Below, in pieces: positions 6,579 to 18,471 of a DNA stretch of 30,984 nucleotides. Under the pieces are notes generated by a model. The model was not told where the DNA came from. It worked only from the letters and a program-made list of their open reading frames with translations, and did not search any database. Positions within the stretch are counted from its first letter, which is position 1; the number at the start of each line of letters is the position of its first letter. Origin of the DNA: Actinobacteria bacterium 21-64-8 (lineage in GTDB: Bacteria > Actinomycetota > Acidimicrobiia > Acidimicrobiales > RAAP-2); contig NCBD01000001.1 of assembly GCA_002255315.1 (NCBI GenBank), positions 1 to 30,984 on the forward strand, read 5' to 3'. Position numbers and translations under genes: made by a program.

Positions 6579-9500
6579 GCGCTCCCCCCGCACTCACGCC
6601 AGTACTCGAGGCGATCGCCCCGACACTGCGCGCGAACGTCGCGGCCGGCGCGTTCGTCGCGAGTACGTTCGCCACGCCCGTGACCGTGGCGGCCCTGAGC
6701 GTTGATCGACCACTCAGTGTGGTCGTGACGGCGACCTCAGCGGAAGCCGAGTCGACCCGCGACGCGCTCGAAGCGTGGCTCGGTGCCGACGTGGTCGCGC
6801 TGTGGCCCGGGTGGGATACCCACCCCCTCGAGCGCGTGAGCCCCGATCTTCAGGTGATGAGTCAACGCGCGCTCGTGCGTTGGCAACTCGCGCGTGCCCA
6901 AGGTCCTTCGGTCGTGGTGGCCTCGGCGCGCGCCGTTGCCCAACTCCTCGCCCCCGAGTCGCTCGCGCCCCTCGAAGTCGCCCAAGGCGACGAACTGGCC
7001 CGCGACGAACTCGTCGACGAACTCGGACGTCGGGGCTATCGCCGCGAACACTTAGTAGAACACCGTGGTGAGTTCGCGGTGCGCGGCGGGATTGTCGACC
7101 TCTGGCCGGCGCAACTCGACGAACCCGTGCGCCTCGACTTCTTCGGCGACGAGCTCGAGCGTCTGACCATCTTTGACGTGGCGAGTCAGCGCTCGCTGCG
7201 CGACCTCGGTGAGGTCGTCGTGGCGCCGGTGCGTGAGTGGATTCTCTCGCCGAGCACGCGTGAGCGCGCGCGGGCCCTGGCCGAGCGTGAATCCTGGGGC
7301 GCTCAGAGTTTCGAGCGCCTCGCCGCGGGCGATCTCTTTGATGGCATGGAGGGATGGATGAGCCTCTTCGTCGACGAGCGTCGCACGCTCCTCGACGAGA
7401 TCGATGCGCACGTGATCCTCGTCGAGCCCGATCGCGTCCGTGCGCGGTTGCACGACCTCCTCGACGAAGAGCGTGAACTAGCCGACGCCGTGGCGGCGAC
7501 GTGGCGCGCGACGCTGCCGGTGCCACTGCTGCACAACACTTTCGACGACGTGCTCGGCGACGTGGACGTCGCCCTGGCGACCTCGGCCGGCACCGCGGGT
7601 GGCGCGATGATCTCCTCGCCTCCGCCGGTGCAAGGCGACGCGGCGCGCGTGGCGGCGCACGTGCGCTCATGGACGCGCACGCGCCGAGGCGTGGTCTTGA
7701 GTTCGAATCGGGCGTCGGTTGAACGTATGGCCGATCAACTTCGCGGCGAGGGTCTCGAAGTGACGACCGATCCCACGAGAGTGCTCGAGGCGCGTGTGAG
7801 CGTGCTCGAGAGTTCCCTGCCGTGGGGTTTTTCACTCGACGACCCCGAGATCGTCGTCTGGAGCGAGGCCGATCTCACGGGACGGCGCCACGTCCCGCGC
7901 GCCGCGCGCGCTCGCACTCGTAACGTCGACGGCTTCTTCGACGACTTGGCGGTGGGCAGTTACGTCGTGCACCGTCAGCACGGGGTCGCGCGCTTTTCGG
8001 GCACGACGACGCGCGCGATCAATGACGTCACCCGTGACTACTTGATCTTGGAGTTCAAAGACGGCCGTAGCTACTGGCCGACCGAACAGATTGACGCACT
8101 CACGCCCTACGCCGGCGGCGACGCGCCCACGCTGTCGCGCATGGGCGGGGCCGAGTGGCAACGCACCCGCGCCAAGGCCCGCGCGGCGGCGTATCTGGTC
8201 GCCCAGGAGTTGGTAGACCTGTATCGACTGCGCAGCGTCGCCACGGGACACGCCTTTAGTGCGGACACGGACTGGCAGCGCGAGATGGAAGAGCTCTTTC
8301 CCTACACCTTGACCGCCGACCAGGCCCAAGCGGTTCACGACGTCAAATCCGATATGGAATCCCCGCGTCCCATGGATCGACTGATCTGCGCCGACGTGGG
8401 CTTTGGCAAGACGGAGATTGCCTTGCGCGCCATCTTCAAGGCCGTCCAAGATCACAAGCAGGCCGCGCTGCTCGTGCCCACGACCCTGCTCGCGAGTCAG
8501 CACATGGCGACGTTGAGCGAACGTTTCGCCGGGTTTCCCGTGCGGTTGGCGATGCTCAGTCGCTTCGTCGACGAACGCGAAACGACCGCCACCCTCGCGG
8601 GACTGCGCGACGGCACGGTGGACGTCGTCGTGGGCACCCACCGACTCTTGTCCGAGTCGGTCGCCTTTAAGGATCTCGGTCTTCTCGTCGTCGACGAAGA
8701 GCAGCGCTTTGGCGTTGGCCACAAAGAAGCAATTAAGGCGCGTTCGGTGGGCGTCGACGTGTTGACCTTGAGCGCGAGTCCGATTCCGCGCACTTTGGAG
8801 ATGGCCTTTGCGGGTATTCGTGACCTGTCGATGGTCACGACCCCACCGGCCGATCGCCGCCCGATTCTCACTCACGTGGGTGAGTATCACGAAGCGGCGG
8901 TGGTGGAAGCGATTCGTCGCGAACTGCTCCGTGAGGGGCAGGTCTTCTTTGTCCATAATCGGGTCTCGGACATTGACCAAGTCGCCCGTCGCCTTACCCA
9001 TCTCGTGCCCGACGCGCGCGTGGCGATCGCACACGGCCAGATGGATGAGGGGACCCTCGAGCGCGTCATGATCGACTTTTGGCAACGGCGCTTTGACGTG
9101 TTGGTCTGTACGACAATCGTCGAGTCGGGTATTGACTTACCGTCGGTCAACACGTTGATCGTCGACCGCGCCGAACGATTGGGTCTCGGACAGATGCACC
9201 AATTGCGCGGGCGCGTCGGGCGAAGTGGACAACGCGCCTACGCCTACCTCTTCCACGCCGCGGATCAAGTGCTCTCCGAAACGGCGTACGAGCGTCTGCG
9301 CACCATTGGCGACAACACCGCGCTCGGTAGCGGCTTTAAGATTGCCATGCGCGACCTCGAGATTCGAGGCGCCGGAAACCTGCTCGGTCACGACCAGTCC
9401 GGCCCGGTTGCCGCGGTGGGCTACGACCTCTACGTGCAGCTCGTCGCCGAAGCGGTCGCCGAAGCCAAAGGCGTCGTCGCGGTGGACGTGGCAACGGTGA

Positions 9501-9967
9501 CGCTCGATGTCCCGGGTGAGGCGCATTTGCCGACGACCTACGTCGAAGCGGATGACGCGCGACTGGAGGCCTATCGTCGTCTGGCCACGGTACGCACGAC
9601 GGAAGAACTGGCCGATCTACGCGACGAATGGCAGGACCGCTACGGCGAGTTGCCCGCGCCCGCACAGGGCCTGTTGGACTTGGCGGCGCTGCGCGTGACG
9701 TGCTTGAACCTCGGAATCACCTCGGTCGTGGTGCAGCCCGCGCGCGTGGGGATTCGCTCCACGCCGGTCGTCAAAATTGCGCCACTGAACTTAACCTTCA
9801 GTCAACAGACTCGCCTGCGGCGCCTGTACGGTTCTCGTGCCTACGACGAGGCCACCTTGGAGCTGCGTCTCGAGCGGAGTGCCCGTGAGGTCACGCCGCG
9901 AGCGCTCAACGAACTCATTGAGGAAGTCAGCGCGAGCGCTCAGACCCAGGTCAACTCGGTAGGCTGA
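6563..9967 (+). CDS. mfd: Transcription-repair coupling factor
   Basis: ATP-driven translocase that removes RNA polymerase stalled at DNA lesions and recruits UvrA. The 1134 residues fit the family. In order: an N-terminal UvrB-like region (about 1-350), a linker, the RNA-polymerase-interacting CarD-like domain (about 462-530, GSYVVHRQHGVARFSG), helicase motor 1 with Walker A ADVGFGKTE near 609-617 and DEEQ box VVDEEQRFG near 710, motor 2 with the GRVGRSGQRAYAYL motif VI, the RAGNLLG-like TRG segment (EIRGAGNLLGHDQSG), and the C-terminal TRCF domain beginning at YVEADDARLEAYRRL. Start: TTG 6563 has GAGGAGG (6549-6555) 7 nt upstream, a strong site. GTG 6575 would give the 4-nt GTGA overlap with pth but lacks a well-placed ribosome binding site. 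Confidence 0.96.
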   Translation: MGERVSAPPALTPVLEAIAPTLRANVAAGAFVASTFATPVTVAALSVDRPLSVVVTATSAEAESTRDALEAWLGADVVALWPGWDTHPLERVSPDLQVMSQRALVRWQLARAQGPSVVVASARAVAQLLAPESLAPLEVAQGDELARDELVDELGRRGYRREHLVEHRGEFAVRGGIVDLWPAQLDEPVRLDFFGDELERLTIFDVASQRSLRDLGEVVVAPVREWILSPSTRERARALAERESWGAQSFERLAAGDLFDGMEGWMSLFVDERRTLLDEIDAHVILVEPDRVRARLHDLLDEERELADAVAATWRATLPVPLLHNTFDDVLGDVDVALATSAGTAGGAMISSPPPVQGDAARVAAHVRSWTRTRRGVVLSSNRASVERMADQLRGEGLEVTTDPTRVLEARVSVLESSLPWGFSLDDPEIVVWSEADLTGRRHVPRAARARTRNVDGFFDDLAVGSYVVHRQHGVARFSGTTTRAINDVTRDYLILEFKDGRSYWPTEQIDALTPYAGGDAPTLSRMGGAEWQRTRAKARAAAYLVAQELVDLYRLRSVATGHAFSADTDWQREMEELFPYTLTADQAQAVHDVKSDMESPRPMDRLICADVGFGKTEIALRAIFKAVQDHKQAALLVPTTLLASQHMATLSERFAGFPVRLAMLSRFVDERETTATLAGLRDGTVDVVVGTHRLLSESVAFKDLGLLVVDEEQRFGVGHKEAIKARSVGVDVLTLSASPIPRTLEMAFAGIRDLSMVTTPPADRRPILTHVGEYHEAAVVEAIRRELLREGQVFFVHNRVSDIDQVARRLTHLVPDARVAIAHGQMDEGTLERVMIDFWQRRFDVLVCTTIVESGIDLPSVNTLIVDRAERLGLGQMHQLRGRVGRSGQRAYAYLFHAADQVLSETAYERLRTIGDNTALGSGFKIAMRDLEIRGAGNLLGHDQSGPVAAVGYDLYVQLVAEAVAEAKGVVAVDVATVTLDVPGEAHLPTTYVEADDARLEAYRRLATVRTTEELADLRDEWQDRYGELPAPAQGLLDLAALRVTCLNLGITSVVVQPARVGIRSTPVVKIAPLNLTFSQQTRLRRLYGSRAYDEATLELRLERSAREVTPRALNELIEEVSASAQTQVNSVG

Positions 9968-9971
9968 ACAA

Positions 9972-11051
9972 GTGCGTCGCTTGGTCGTTCTCTTGGTCGT
10001 CGCCCTCGTCGGAGTCGTGCTCTATGGACACAACGTGCGCGCGGGTGGACTGCGCGTCAATGCCGAGTCGGTGTCGGGCGCGACCATGCGCGCCGAACTC
10101 GCGGCAATTGCCGCGAGCCCCAACCTGCAGTGCTACCTCAGTGGACTGAACGCGACGTCGGAAGCTCCCGGGGCCGGTGGCGACACCCTCAACGCCGTGG
10201 CCGCGTCCGCCTGGACCGACGCGCGTGTGCAGGGACTCACGATTGCCTCCTACGTCACTTCGACATTGCACCACCACTTCAGCGCCCGTGACCTCGTCGG
10301 CGCGCAGAACTCGCTCGAGGGGGAACTGACTCAACAAGTCAGTGCACACTCGCTCACCTGTCCGGGCACCTCGGCCCAGGCGCTCGCGGCGATGACCCCC
10401 GAAATGCGACACAACGAATTGCTCGACTGGGCGGCGTCGCTCTATTTGGAGTCGAAGTTGAACTCGACGGTGCCCCTGACGACGAGCGCGCTCGAGACGT
10501 ACTACTTGGCCCACGCCGCGGACTACGACACGTTGTGCATCTCCATCGCGGTGGTCGCCCCGACGAGGGTCAGCGCCTTTAACGCCGCGGTGCACCGCGG
10601 AATGAGCGTTGCGGCGCTGGCGAAGAAGTTCTCGCTTGACGCTTCGGCCAAGAGCGGTGGTGCCTACGGCTGTTACTCACCCCAGAGTGCCTCCTACGCG
10701 ACGGTGCGCTCGGACGTCACCGGTGAGGCGCTCAATACGTTCTCGACGCCGCACTTCGTGTCCCTGTCGAGTGGCACGTACGCCCTCTACGTGGCGCTCA
10801 CGAAGCGCACGCCCAGCACCTTCGCGGTCGCCGAACCTCTGGTCGTAACGGACGTCCGCAATCAAAACGCCAGCTCGGCCAACAACCTCGAAAAGTCGCT
10901 GGAGTTTCAAGCGCACGTCTACGTTGACCCGGCGCTTGGGCGTTGGGGACTCGACACGACTGGTCCGCGCGTATTCGCGCCCGCATTACCCGCGAAGGGA
11001 ACGGTGCTCGGCGCGACGTCACTGGTGGGCACCGCGTCGACCTATCACTAG
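9972..11051 (+). CDS. Membrane-anchored or secreted SurA/parvulin-like protein
   Basis: Probable extracytoplasmic folding factor, 359 residues. Residues 3-18 are a hydrophobic signal or anchor segment and the rest is polar. A stretch near 215-245 (VAALAKKFSLDASAKSGGAYG) matches the end of the parvulin (PPIC rotamase) fold, where a run of Ala-Lys-Lys-x-Ser-x-Asp and GG-x-x-G is typical. The first strand of the domain, normally a conserved Arg-His-Ile-Leu segment, is here LCISIAVV, so isomerase activity is doubtful. A SurA-like protein between mfd and mazG is also known in other actinobacteria. It starts at GTG 9972, 4 nt after the mfd stop, with no clear ribosome binding site. The function is inferred from fold signature and location. 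Confidence 0.8.
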   Translation: MRRLVVLLVVALVGVVLYGHNVRAGGLRVNAESVSGATMRAELAAIAASPNLQCYLSGLNATSEAPGAGGDTLNAVAASAWTDARVQGLTIASYVTSTLHHHFSARDLVGAQNSLEGELTQQVSAHSLTCPGTSAQALAAMTPEMRHNELLDWAASLYLESKLNSTVPLTTSALETYYLAHAADYDTLCISIAVVAPTRVSAFNAAVHRGMSVAALAKKFSLDASAKSGGAYGCYSPQSASYATVRSDVTGEALNTFSTPHFVSLSSGTYALYVALTKRTPSTFAVAEPLVVTDVRNQNASSANNLEKSLEFQAHVYVDPALGRWGLDTTGPRVFAPALPAKGTVLGATSLVGTASTYH

Positions 11052-14194
<3,143 letters not shown>

Positions 14195-14198
<4 letters not shown>

Positions 14199-14677
14199 GT
14201 TTTGTTGACGCGTCACCCGAGGAGCGCGCGGAAGTCGCCCAACTCCTAGGGCGCGAACCCGCGGGCCGTTTCGCCGTTATCGTGCGTCGCGCGAGTGGCG
14301 CAGCGGTCGTGATTGAGAATGAGCCGCACCTGCGCGACGGCACGCCCATGCCAACCCTCTACTGGTTGGTAGACGAGACGCTCCACGACGCCGTGAGCCG
14401 GCTCGAAAGCGAGTCGGGGGTGCATCGCTACGAACTCCTGGTCGACACCGAGGAACTCGCGCTCGCGCACGACACCTACGCGACGCGTCGCGCCGCGGCG
14501 GTGGTTCGTCACGACCTCGTTCAGCCGAGCGGCGGAGTCGGCGGCACTCGCGTGGGCGTGAAGTGCCTGCACGCCCACTTGGCGAACTTTCTGGTCCACG
14601 GCGATGACCCGGTCGGCGCGTTGGTCGCCCAGACCCTCGACGTCAGTAATCTCGTCGTGGTGCAGACGCGTGCCTAA
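14195..14677 (+). CDS. DUF501 family protein
   Basis: Conserved actinobacterial protein of about 160 residues and unknown activity. Recognisable family features: an N-terminal EERAEVAQLLGREPAGRFAV, the PTLYWLVD stretch near 54-61, the GGVGGTRVGVKCLHAHLANFL region near 110-132 with Cys and two His, and a D-DPVGALVA segment. It sits between the divIC-like gene and the exopolyphosphatase gene as in other actinobacteria. The start is uncertain: TTG 14195 gives a 4-nt overlap (TTGA) with the previous stop, and TTG 14189 is in frame six bases earlier. Neither has a good ribosome binding site. Confidence 0.88.
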
Positions 14678-15590
14678 GGTCGTCGCCGCGCTGGACTGCG
14701 GTTCGAACTCGACTCGTTTGCTCGTGATGGATGGCGAGGGCGTCGCCCTCGCGCGCCACAACGAGATCACTCGTCTGAGCGCGGGGGTGGACGAGCGTGG
14801 CTCGTTGCGCGCCGACGCCATGGAGCGCACCTTTAGCGTCCTGCGGCGCTATCGCCAACGCATGAGTGAGTTAGGCGTGACGGCGGGACTGCTCGTGGCG
14901 ACGTCGGCCGTGCGTGACGCGGCCAATGGCGAGGACTTCTTGCGCGGCGCGCGCGCGATCGTCGAGGTGCCCTGTGAAATCTTGAGCGGCGCCGACGAGG
15001 CGCGCTACTCCTATCGGGGCGCGACGAGTGAACTCGACGGTGTCGACGACGCGCTCGTGGTGGATATTGGTGGGGGATCAACCGAACTCGCGGTCGTCGT
15101 CGACGCGCAGTTACGTTCGTTTTCCATGCAACTGGGCTGCGTGCGCGTCGCGGAACGCGAACTGGGCTTTGGCGTCGTCACCGAAGAGCGAGCATCGGCC
15201 ACCACCGCGATGATCGAACATGAGCTGCGCCGCGCCTTCGAGGCCGAACCGGCACTGGAGAAGGTGGTGGGTCACGCCTCGCTGATTGGTCTGGCCGGGA
15301 CGGTGGCAACCTTGGTGGCGCTGGAGCGCGGTCTCGTGGACTACGAGCGCGCCGCGGTGCATCACCAGCGCGTCAGTCGAGAGGTCGTCGAGCACTGGCG
15401 GGCGATACTCGCGAGTGAGACGCCCGCGCAGCGCCTCGCGCACGCCGGTATGACCGCAGGACGCGAGGACGTGCTCGTCGCGGGCCTGTACGTGCTCGCG
15501 GCGGTGATGGACCGCTTCGGGGTTGACGAGCTCTTAAGTAGCGAGAGTGACATTCTCGATGGCATCACGGCCTCGCTCCTTGAGGTCTGA
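14670..15590 (+). CDS. Exopolyphosphatase / guanosine pentaphosphatase family (Ppx/GppA)
   Basis: Actin-fold phosphatase of 306 residues, the short single-catalytic-region form found in actinobacteria (compare Rv1026), likely acting on polyphosphate or pppGpp. Motifs: phosphate-1 loop ALDCGSNSTRLLV at residues 6-18, the catalytic Glu region near SGADEARYSYRG (about 110-121), phosphate-2 loop VDIGGGSTELAVV at about 131-143, and the adenosine-type motif LIGLAGTVATLVALE near 206-220. GTG 14670 overlaps the DUF501 stop by 8 nt; the longer frame back to 14604 lies wholly within DUF501. It contains a TTA Leu codon at 14871-14873. It is the last gene of the long plus-strand run. Confidence 0.93.
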   Translation: MPKVVAALDCGSNSTRLLVMDGEGVALARHNEITRLSAGVDERGSLRADAMERTFSVLRRYRQRMSELGVTAGLLVATSAVRDAANGEDFLRGARAIVEVPCEILSGADEARYSYRGATSELDGVDDALVVDIGGGSTELAVVVDAQLRSFSMQLGCVRVAERELGFGVVTEERASATTAMIEHELRRAFEAEPALEKVVGHASLIGLAGTVATLVALERGLVDYERAAVHHQRVSREVVEHWRAILASETPAQRLAHAGMTAGREDVLVAGLYVLAAVMDRFGVDELLSSESDILDGITASLLEV

Positions 15591-15638
15591 GCGCCCGAGC
15601 GTGCGCATCTGTCACGATGGAGCGATGAGGTTTCTCCG

Positions 15639-16262
15639 ATGAGCGCGCGATCCGCTTACTCGCCCGTAACCCTGCACGGTCGACGAGTGCTCCTACGCAC
15701 GCTCGGCGAACAGGACTACGAGGGATGGCGCGAGGTGCGCGTGCGCTGTCGCGACTGGTTGGTCAAGTGGGAACCGCGCTCGGCGAACTCGTCGCACCTG
15801 CCCGACGACCAGCGAAGTTTCGTCAGTCGTTGCGCGCTGCGAGAGCGTGAACGTCAGCTCGGCACGGGCTACGGTTTTGGCATCTTCGTGGATCAACGAT
15901 TCGTCGGAGAGATTACGTTGTCGTCCATTCAGCGCGGCCCGCTGCAGTCGGCCTTCGTGGGCTACTGGATTGACGAAGCAGTAGCCGGACGAGGACTGAT
16001 GCCCGAGTCGGTCGTAACTCTCTTGCAGTACGCCTTTGAGTCTTTGCGGCTGCACCGTATCGAAATCAACATCATTCCGCGCAACGCCTCGTCGCGTCGG
16101 GTCGTGGAAAAGCTCGGCGTGCGCTTTGAGGGTATCGCCGAGCGTTACCTCGAAATCGACGGTGCGTGGGAGGATCACGCGCGCTACGCGATCACCGCCG
16201 AAGAGTGGGCCGACCGCGCGCCCGAACTCGTGACGACCTGGCTCCTACCGCTCGAGGGTTAA
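15639..16262 (+). CDS. GNAT-family N-acetyltransferase (RimJ/RimL-like)
   Basis: 207-residue acetyltransferase with the RimJ/RimL layout: an N-terminal substrate half with LRTLGEQDYEGWREVR and KWEPRS, then the acetyl-CoA half with the beta4 strand FVGEITLSSI, the pyrophosphate-binding loop YWIDEAVAGRGLMPESV (about 108-124), and the C-terminal ALRVLGLHRIEAN-like motif LRLHRIEINIIPRNASSRRVVEKLGV. This subgroup acetylates protein N-termini such as S5, L7/L12 or S18, or small molecules; the substrate cannot be told from the sequence. It is 48 nt after the phosphatase gene, long enough for a separate promoter, though none is clear. GAGG lies roughly 8 nt before ATG 15639. Confidence 0.93.
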   Translation: MSARSAYSPVTLHGRRVLLRTLGEQDYEGWREVRVRCRDWLVKWEPRSANSSHLPDDQRSFVSRCALRERERQLGTGYGFGIFVDQRFVGEITLSSIQRGPLQSAFVGYWIDEAVAGRGLMPESVVTLLQYAFESLRLHRIEINIIPRNASSRRVVEKLGVRFEGIAERYLEIDGAWEDHARYAITAEEWADRAPELVTTWLLPLEG

Positions 16263-16278
16263 GTCGCCCACCGCGACT
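16262..16278. terminator. Candidate bidirectional hairpin between convergent genes
   Basis: The perfect inverted repeat AGTCGC / GCGACT (16262-16267 and 16273-16278) with a 5-nt loop fills the 14-nt gap between the GNAT and GT2 genes and touches both stop codons. There is no T-tract, and 6 bp is short. It could end or weaken transcription from both sides. Confidence 0.4.
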
Positions 16279-17206
16279 AGAGCGCGTCCAAGTGCCGGCC
16301 ACGAAGATCGCGCAGTGACGTCGTGGCGATGGGCGCGTCAAAGGTGCGCGCGAGGTCAATCGCGCCCAGCGCCCCTTGGCGTGAGGTCACGACCACCGCG
16401 TCCTTGGCGCCGCGCGCGAGCACGAGACCACGTAGACGCGCGTCGCGGGCCGCCTGGCGAACCGCGTCGAGTTCGATCGTGGCCGGTAGAACGACCACGG
16501 GGTTTTCGTAGCGCGTGGAACTCAGTGCGCGCATGTCCTTGAGCATTTGCCAGGAATCTCGCCCCACGCTGACTGAAGAGCCGCGTACGTCGTCCCACGT
16601 GACCAGTTGGGGCTCTACGCTGAGCGCCAGACAATCGGCGAGGTACAGCACCTCGAGGTCAAAGGCGAATCCTTCGACGAGGGAGAGGAGTGCGAGTAGT
16701 CGAGCGCTCGCGAGGCGAAAGCCTTTGAAGCCGCATTGGGTGTCGCGCAGGTAGGTCCCGGTGTAGTGACGCGCGAGTCGATTAAACAGCGCCCCGGCCC
16801 AGGTGCGCAGGCGTTGGTCGTAACGGATGTGTCCATCAATCGCGCGCGTGCCGGGCGCGAGGTCCACGCGCGCGAGCGCGTCGATGATCGCCGTGGCGTG
16901 GTACGGGTGAATCGCCATGTCGGCGTCGGCGGTAATGACGTTGACGCCGTTAGCGAGCGCGATTCCGAGGCGCAGCGCGGCTCCCTTGCCGAGATTGGTG
17001 TCGTGCTTGACGACGCGTAGGTGCGCCAAGTGTCCGTAGACGCGCTGGGCTTGGCGCAACGTATCATCGCTCGAACCGTCGTCGACGATGATGATTTCAA
17101 CGTCGTCGTGACCCAACTGTTCGAGCGTCGGCGCGAAGCGTGCGAATCCCTCTTCGAGGCGCGCGCCTTCGTTATAGGCGGGAATGACGAAGCTGGTCGT
17201 GACCAC
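16277..17206 (-). CDS. GT2 glycosyltransferase (polyprenyl-phosphate sugar synthase-like) with extra C-terminal region
   Basis: Family 2 glycosyltransferase of 309 residues. Signature elements: SFVIPAYNEG (5-14), VDDGSSDDT (41-49), the NLGKGAALRLG acceptor/nucleotide loop (71-81), TADADMAIHP with the DXD-type aspartates 94 and 96, and DTQCGFKGFR (155-164). This set resembles dolichyl/polyprenyl-phosphate glucose and mannose synthases, which make lipid-linked sugars for envelope glycans. There is no membrane segment. About 75 residues after 235 do not belong to the GT-A fold and I do not recognise them. The start at GTG 17206, 7 nt after the NlpC/P60 stop, places it at the N-terminus expected for the family; the longer frame is a read-back into the upstream gene. 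Confidence 0.9.
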   Translation of the reverse strand: MVTTSFVIPAYNEGARLEEGFARFAPTLEQLGHDDVEIIIVDDGSSDDTLRQAQRVYGHLAHLRVVKHDTNLGKGAALRLGIALANGVNVITADADMAIHPYHATAIIDALARVDLAPGTRAIDGHIRYDQRLRTWAGALFNRLARHYTGTYLRDTQCGFKGFRLASARLLALLSLVEGFAFDLEVLYLADCLALSVEPQLVTWDDVRGSSVSVGRDSWQMLKDMRALSSTRYENPVVVLPATIELDAVRQAARDARLRGLVLARGAKDAVVVTSRQGALGAIDLARTFDAPIATTSLRDLRGRHLDAL

Positions 17207-17213
17207 GAGTGCC

Positions 17214-18383
17214 CTAAGGCCGCGCCGCGCCGATGAGGCCCGACGTGAATATCGGCGCGAGTGACACGTTGGTCCCTGGATAGGCGGCCGCAATCGTCGT
17301 GTTCGCGCCCCATGGGCCCGATCCGACGTACATCACGACGTGGTCGACCAGGTGGTCGCCGTCGAGGTTGTAGTAAAAGAGCAGGTCGCCGGGTTGGAGC
17401 TGGGTCAAGATCACGTGGTGCATCGCGGGCCACTGGGTCTCGGTCGTGCGGGGGATCGCGATACCAGCGCGCGCCCACGCCCACTGGACGAGCCCCGAAC
17501 AGTCAAAGCCCGAACCGGGGGTCTCGCCGCCCCACACGTAGGGAACTCCAATCTGACTCTTGGCGTAAGCGACCGCCGCGAGACCCTGTTTGGAACCCGC
17601 AATCTCGGCGATGGCCGGCACGGTGATTGCCGACTGGATTGCCGAAATGACTTGGTTGGCGGCGCTCTGGCCCCCGACCGCCGACGCGGCGTTGATCGCT
17701 TGAGTTTCGCCGGCCTGGTCGTGCGCGCGCGCGGCTCGTATGCCCGCGGCGATCTCGTAGTTGATGATTTCGCCGCGCAAACGGGTGGACACCGTATTCA
17801 GCGTGGCGCGCGTGTGATTTTCGAGCGCGATGTTGGCCGCGAGCAGGGAGCGCATCTGGTTAGTTTGATGAATTTTGGCGACGCGCTGCACGGCGAGCTG
17901 ACTGATTGTGTGATCAAGTGAGCGCTTCTGGGACTGGTAGGCGTGGCGAAGTTGGTTGAGATTACCAATGACTTGTTCTTCGTACACGTTGCGCGCGTCC
18001 GAAGTCGTCACTCGTTGATTGAAGAGGGACAGAATTTGTGCGTCGGCGGCACCGAGCACGTACGCACGCACGACGGCGACGACGAGTTTTTGCGACGTGG
18101 TCGCGATCGACGCGCGCTTGACCACCTCTTCGCCCTGGAGGCGCACAATGTTCGCTTCGATGACCGTGAGATTCGCCCGATCCGCGTCGTACTGGTTGGC
18201 CGTAATTTCGCTCGTCTTTTCTTCTTGGGAGAGTTCGGCCGAGAGCGTCGCGATCTGCCCCTGGGTTTGGGTAATTGACTGGGCACCGGCCGGTGCGGGC
18301 GAGAGCAACAGCGCCGCGACGCACGCGGCGAGCACCACCAGGGGAGTAGTTCGAGTCGTGCCCCGACGACGCACGAAAAACAT
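17214..18383 (-). CDS. Secreted NlpC/P60 peptidoglycan endopeptidase with coiled-coil N-domain
   Basis: RipA/CwlO-like cell-wall hydrolase of 389 residues. Signal peptide with a hydrophobic core at about 13-28 and a likely cleavage after AGA-34. Residues 35-215 are a long helical coiled-coil region of the kind that autoinhibits such enzymes or links them to FtsEX-type activators. The NlpC/P60 domain (about 268-389) begins AVAYAKSQIGVPYVWGG, with catalytic Cys295 in FDCSGLVQWAW and His348 in HVVMYVG. It should cut D-Glu to diamino acid bonds in stem peptides during growth or division. The GT2 gene follows by 7 nt, so the two are probably co-transcribed. A -10-like TAGGCT stands 6 nt before the ATG. 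Confidence 0.93.
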   Translation of the reverse strand: MFFVRRRGTTRTTPLVVLAACVAALLLSPAPAGAQSITQTQGQIATLSAELSQEEKTSEITANQYDADRANLTVIEANIVRLQGEEVVKRASIATTSQKLVVAVVRAYVLGAADAQILSLFNQRVTTSDARNVYEEQVIGNLNQLRHAYQSQKRSLDHTISQLAVQRVAKIHQTNQMRSLLAANIALENHTRATLNTVSTRLRGEIINYEIAAGIRAARAHDQAGETQAINAASAVGGQSAANQVISAIQSAITVPAIAEIAGSKQGLAAVAYAKSQIGVPYVWGGETPGSGFDCSGLVQWAWARAGIAIPRTTETQWPAMHHVILTQLQPGDLLFYYNLDGDHLVDHVVMYVGSGPWGANTTIAAAYPGTNVSLAPIFTSGLIGAARP

Positions 18384-18395
18384 AAAGCCAGCCTA
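18381..18395 (-). promoter_or_regulatory. Putative -10 box of a leaderless NlpC/P60 transcript
   Basis: On the minus strand TAGGCT (18395-18390), six bases (GGCTTT), then ATG at 18383. No Shine-Dalgarno sequence. Upstream DNA is A/T-rich, including a run of seven T on the plus strand at about 18411-18417, unusual for this GC-rich window. Confidence 0.45.
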
Positions 18396-18423
18396 GTTAA
18401 GCTTGATAAGTTTTTTTGCGAGT

Positions 18424-18451
18424 TTGACGAGACGTTGCCGTGCGTTAGCGT
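18424..18451 (+). promoter_or_regulatory. Promoter for the UAA tRNA
   Basis: TTGACG (18424-18429) as -35, a 16-nt spacer, and TAGCGT (18446-18451) as -10, placing the start of transcription near 18458, about 14 nt before the mature tRNA. This is the best sigma-70-type promoter I can see in the window. Confidence 0.6.
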
Positions 18452-18471
18452 TACGAGGTCACGATGACCGT

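Noticed and set aside
6714..9085. Long minus-strand open frames (about 370 and 417 codons) opposite mfd
   Set aside because: Antisense shadows produced by high-GC codon bias; their translations are Arg- or His-rich with no domains, and mfd on the other strand is unmistakable.
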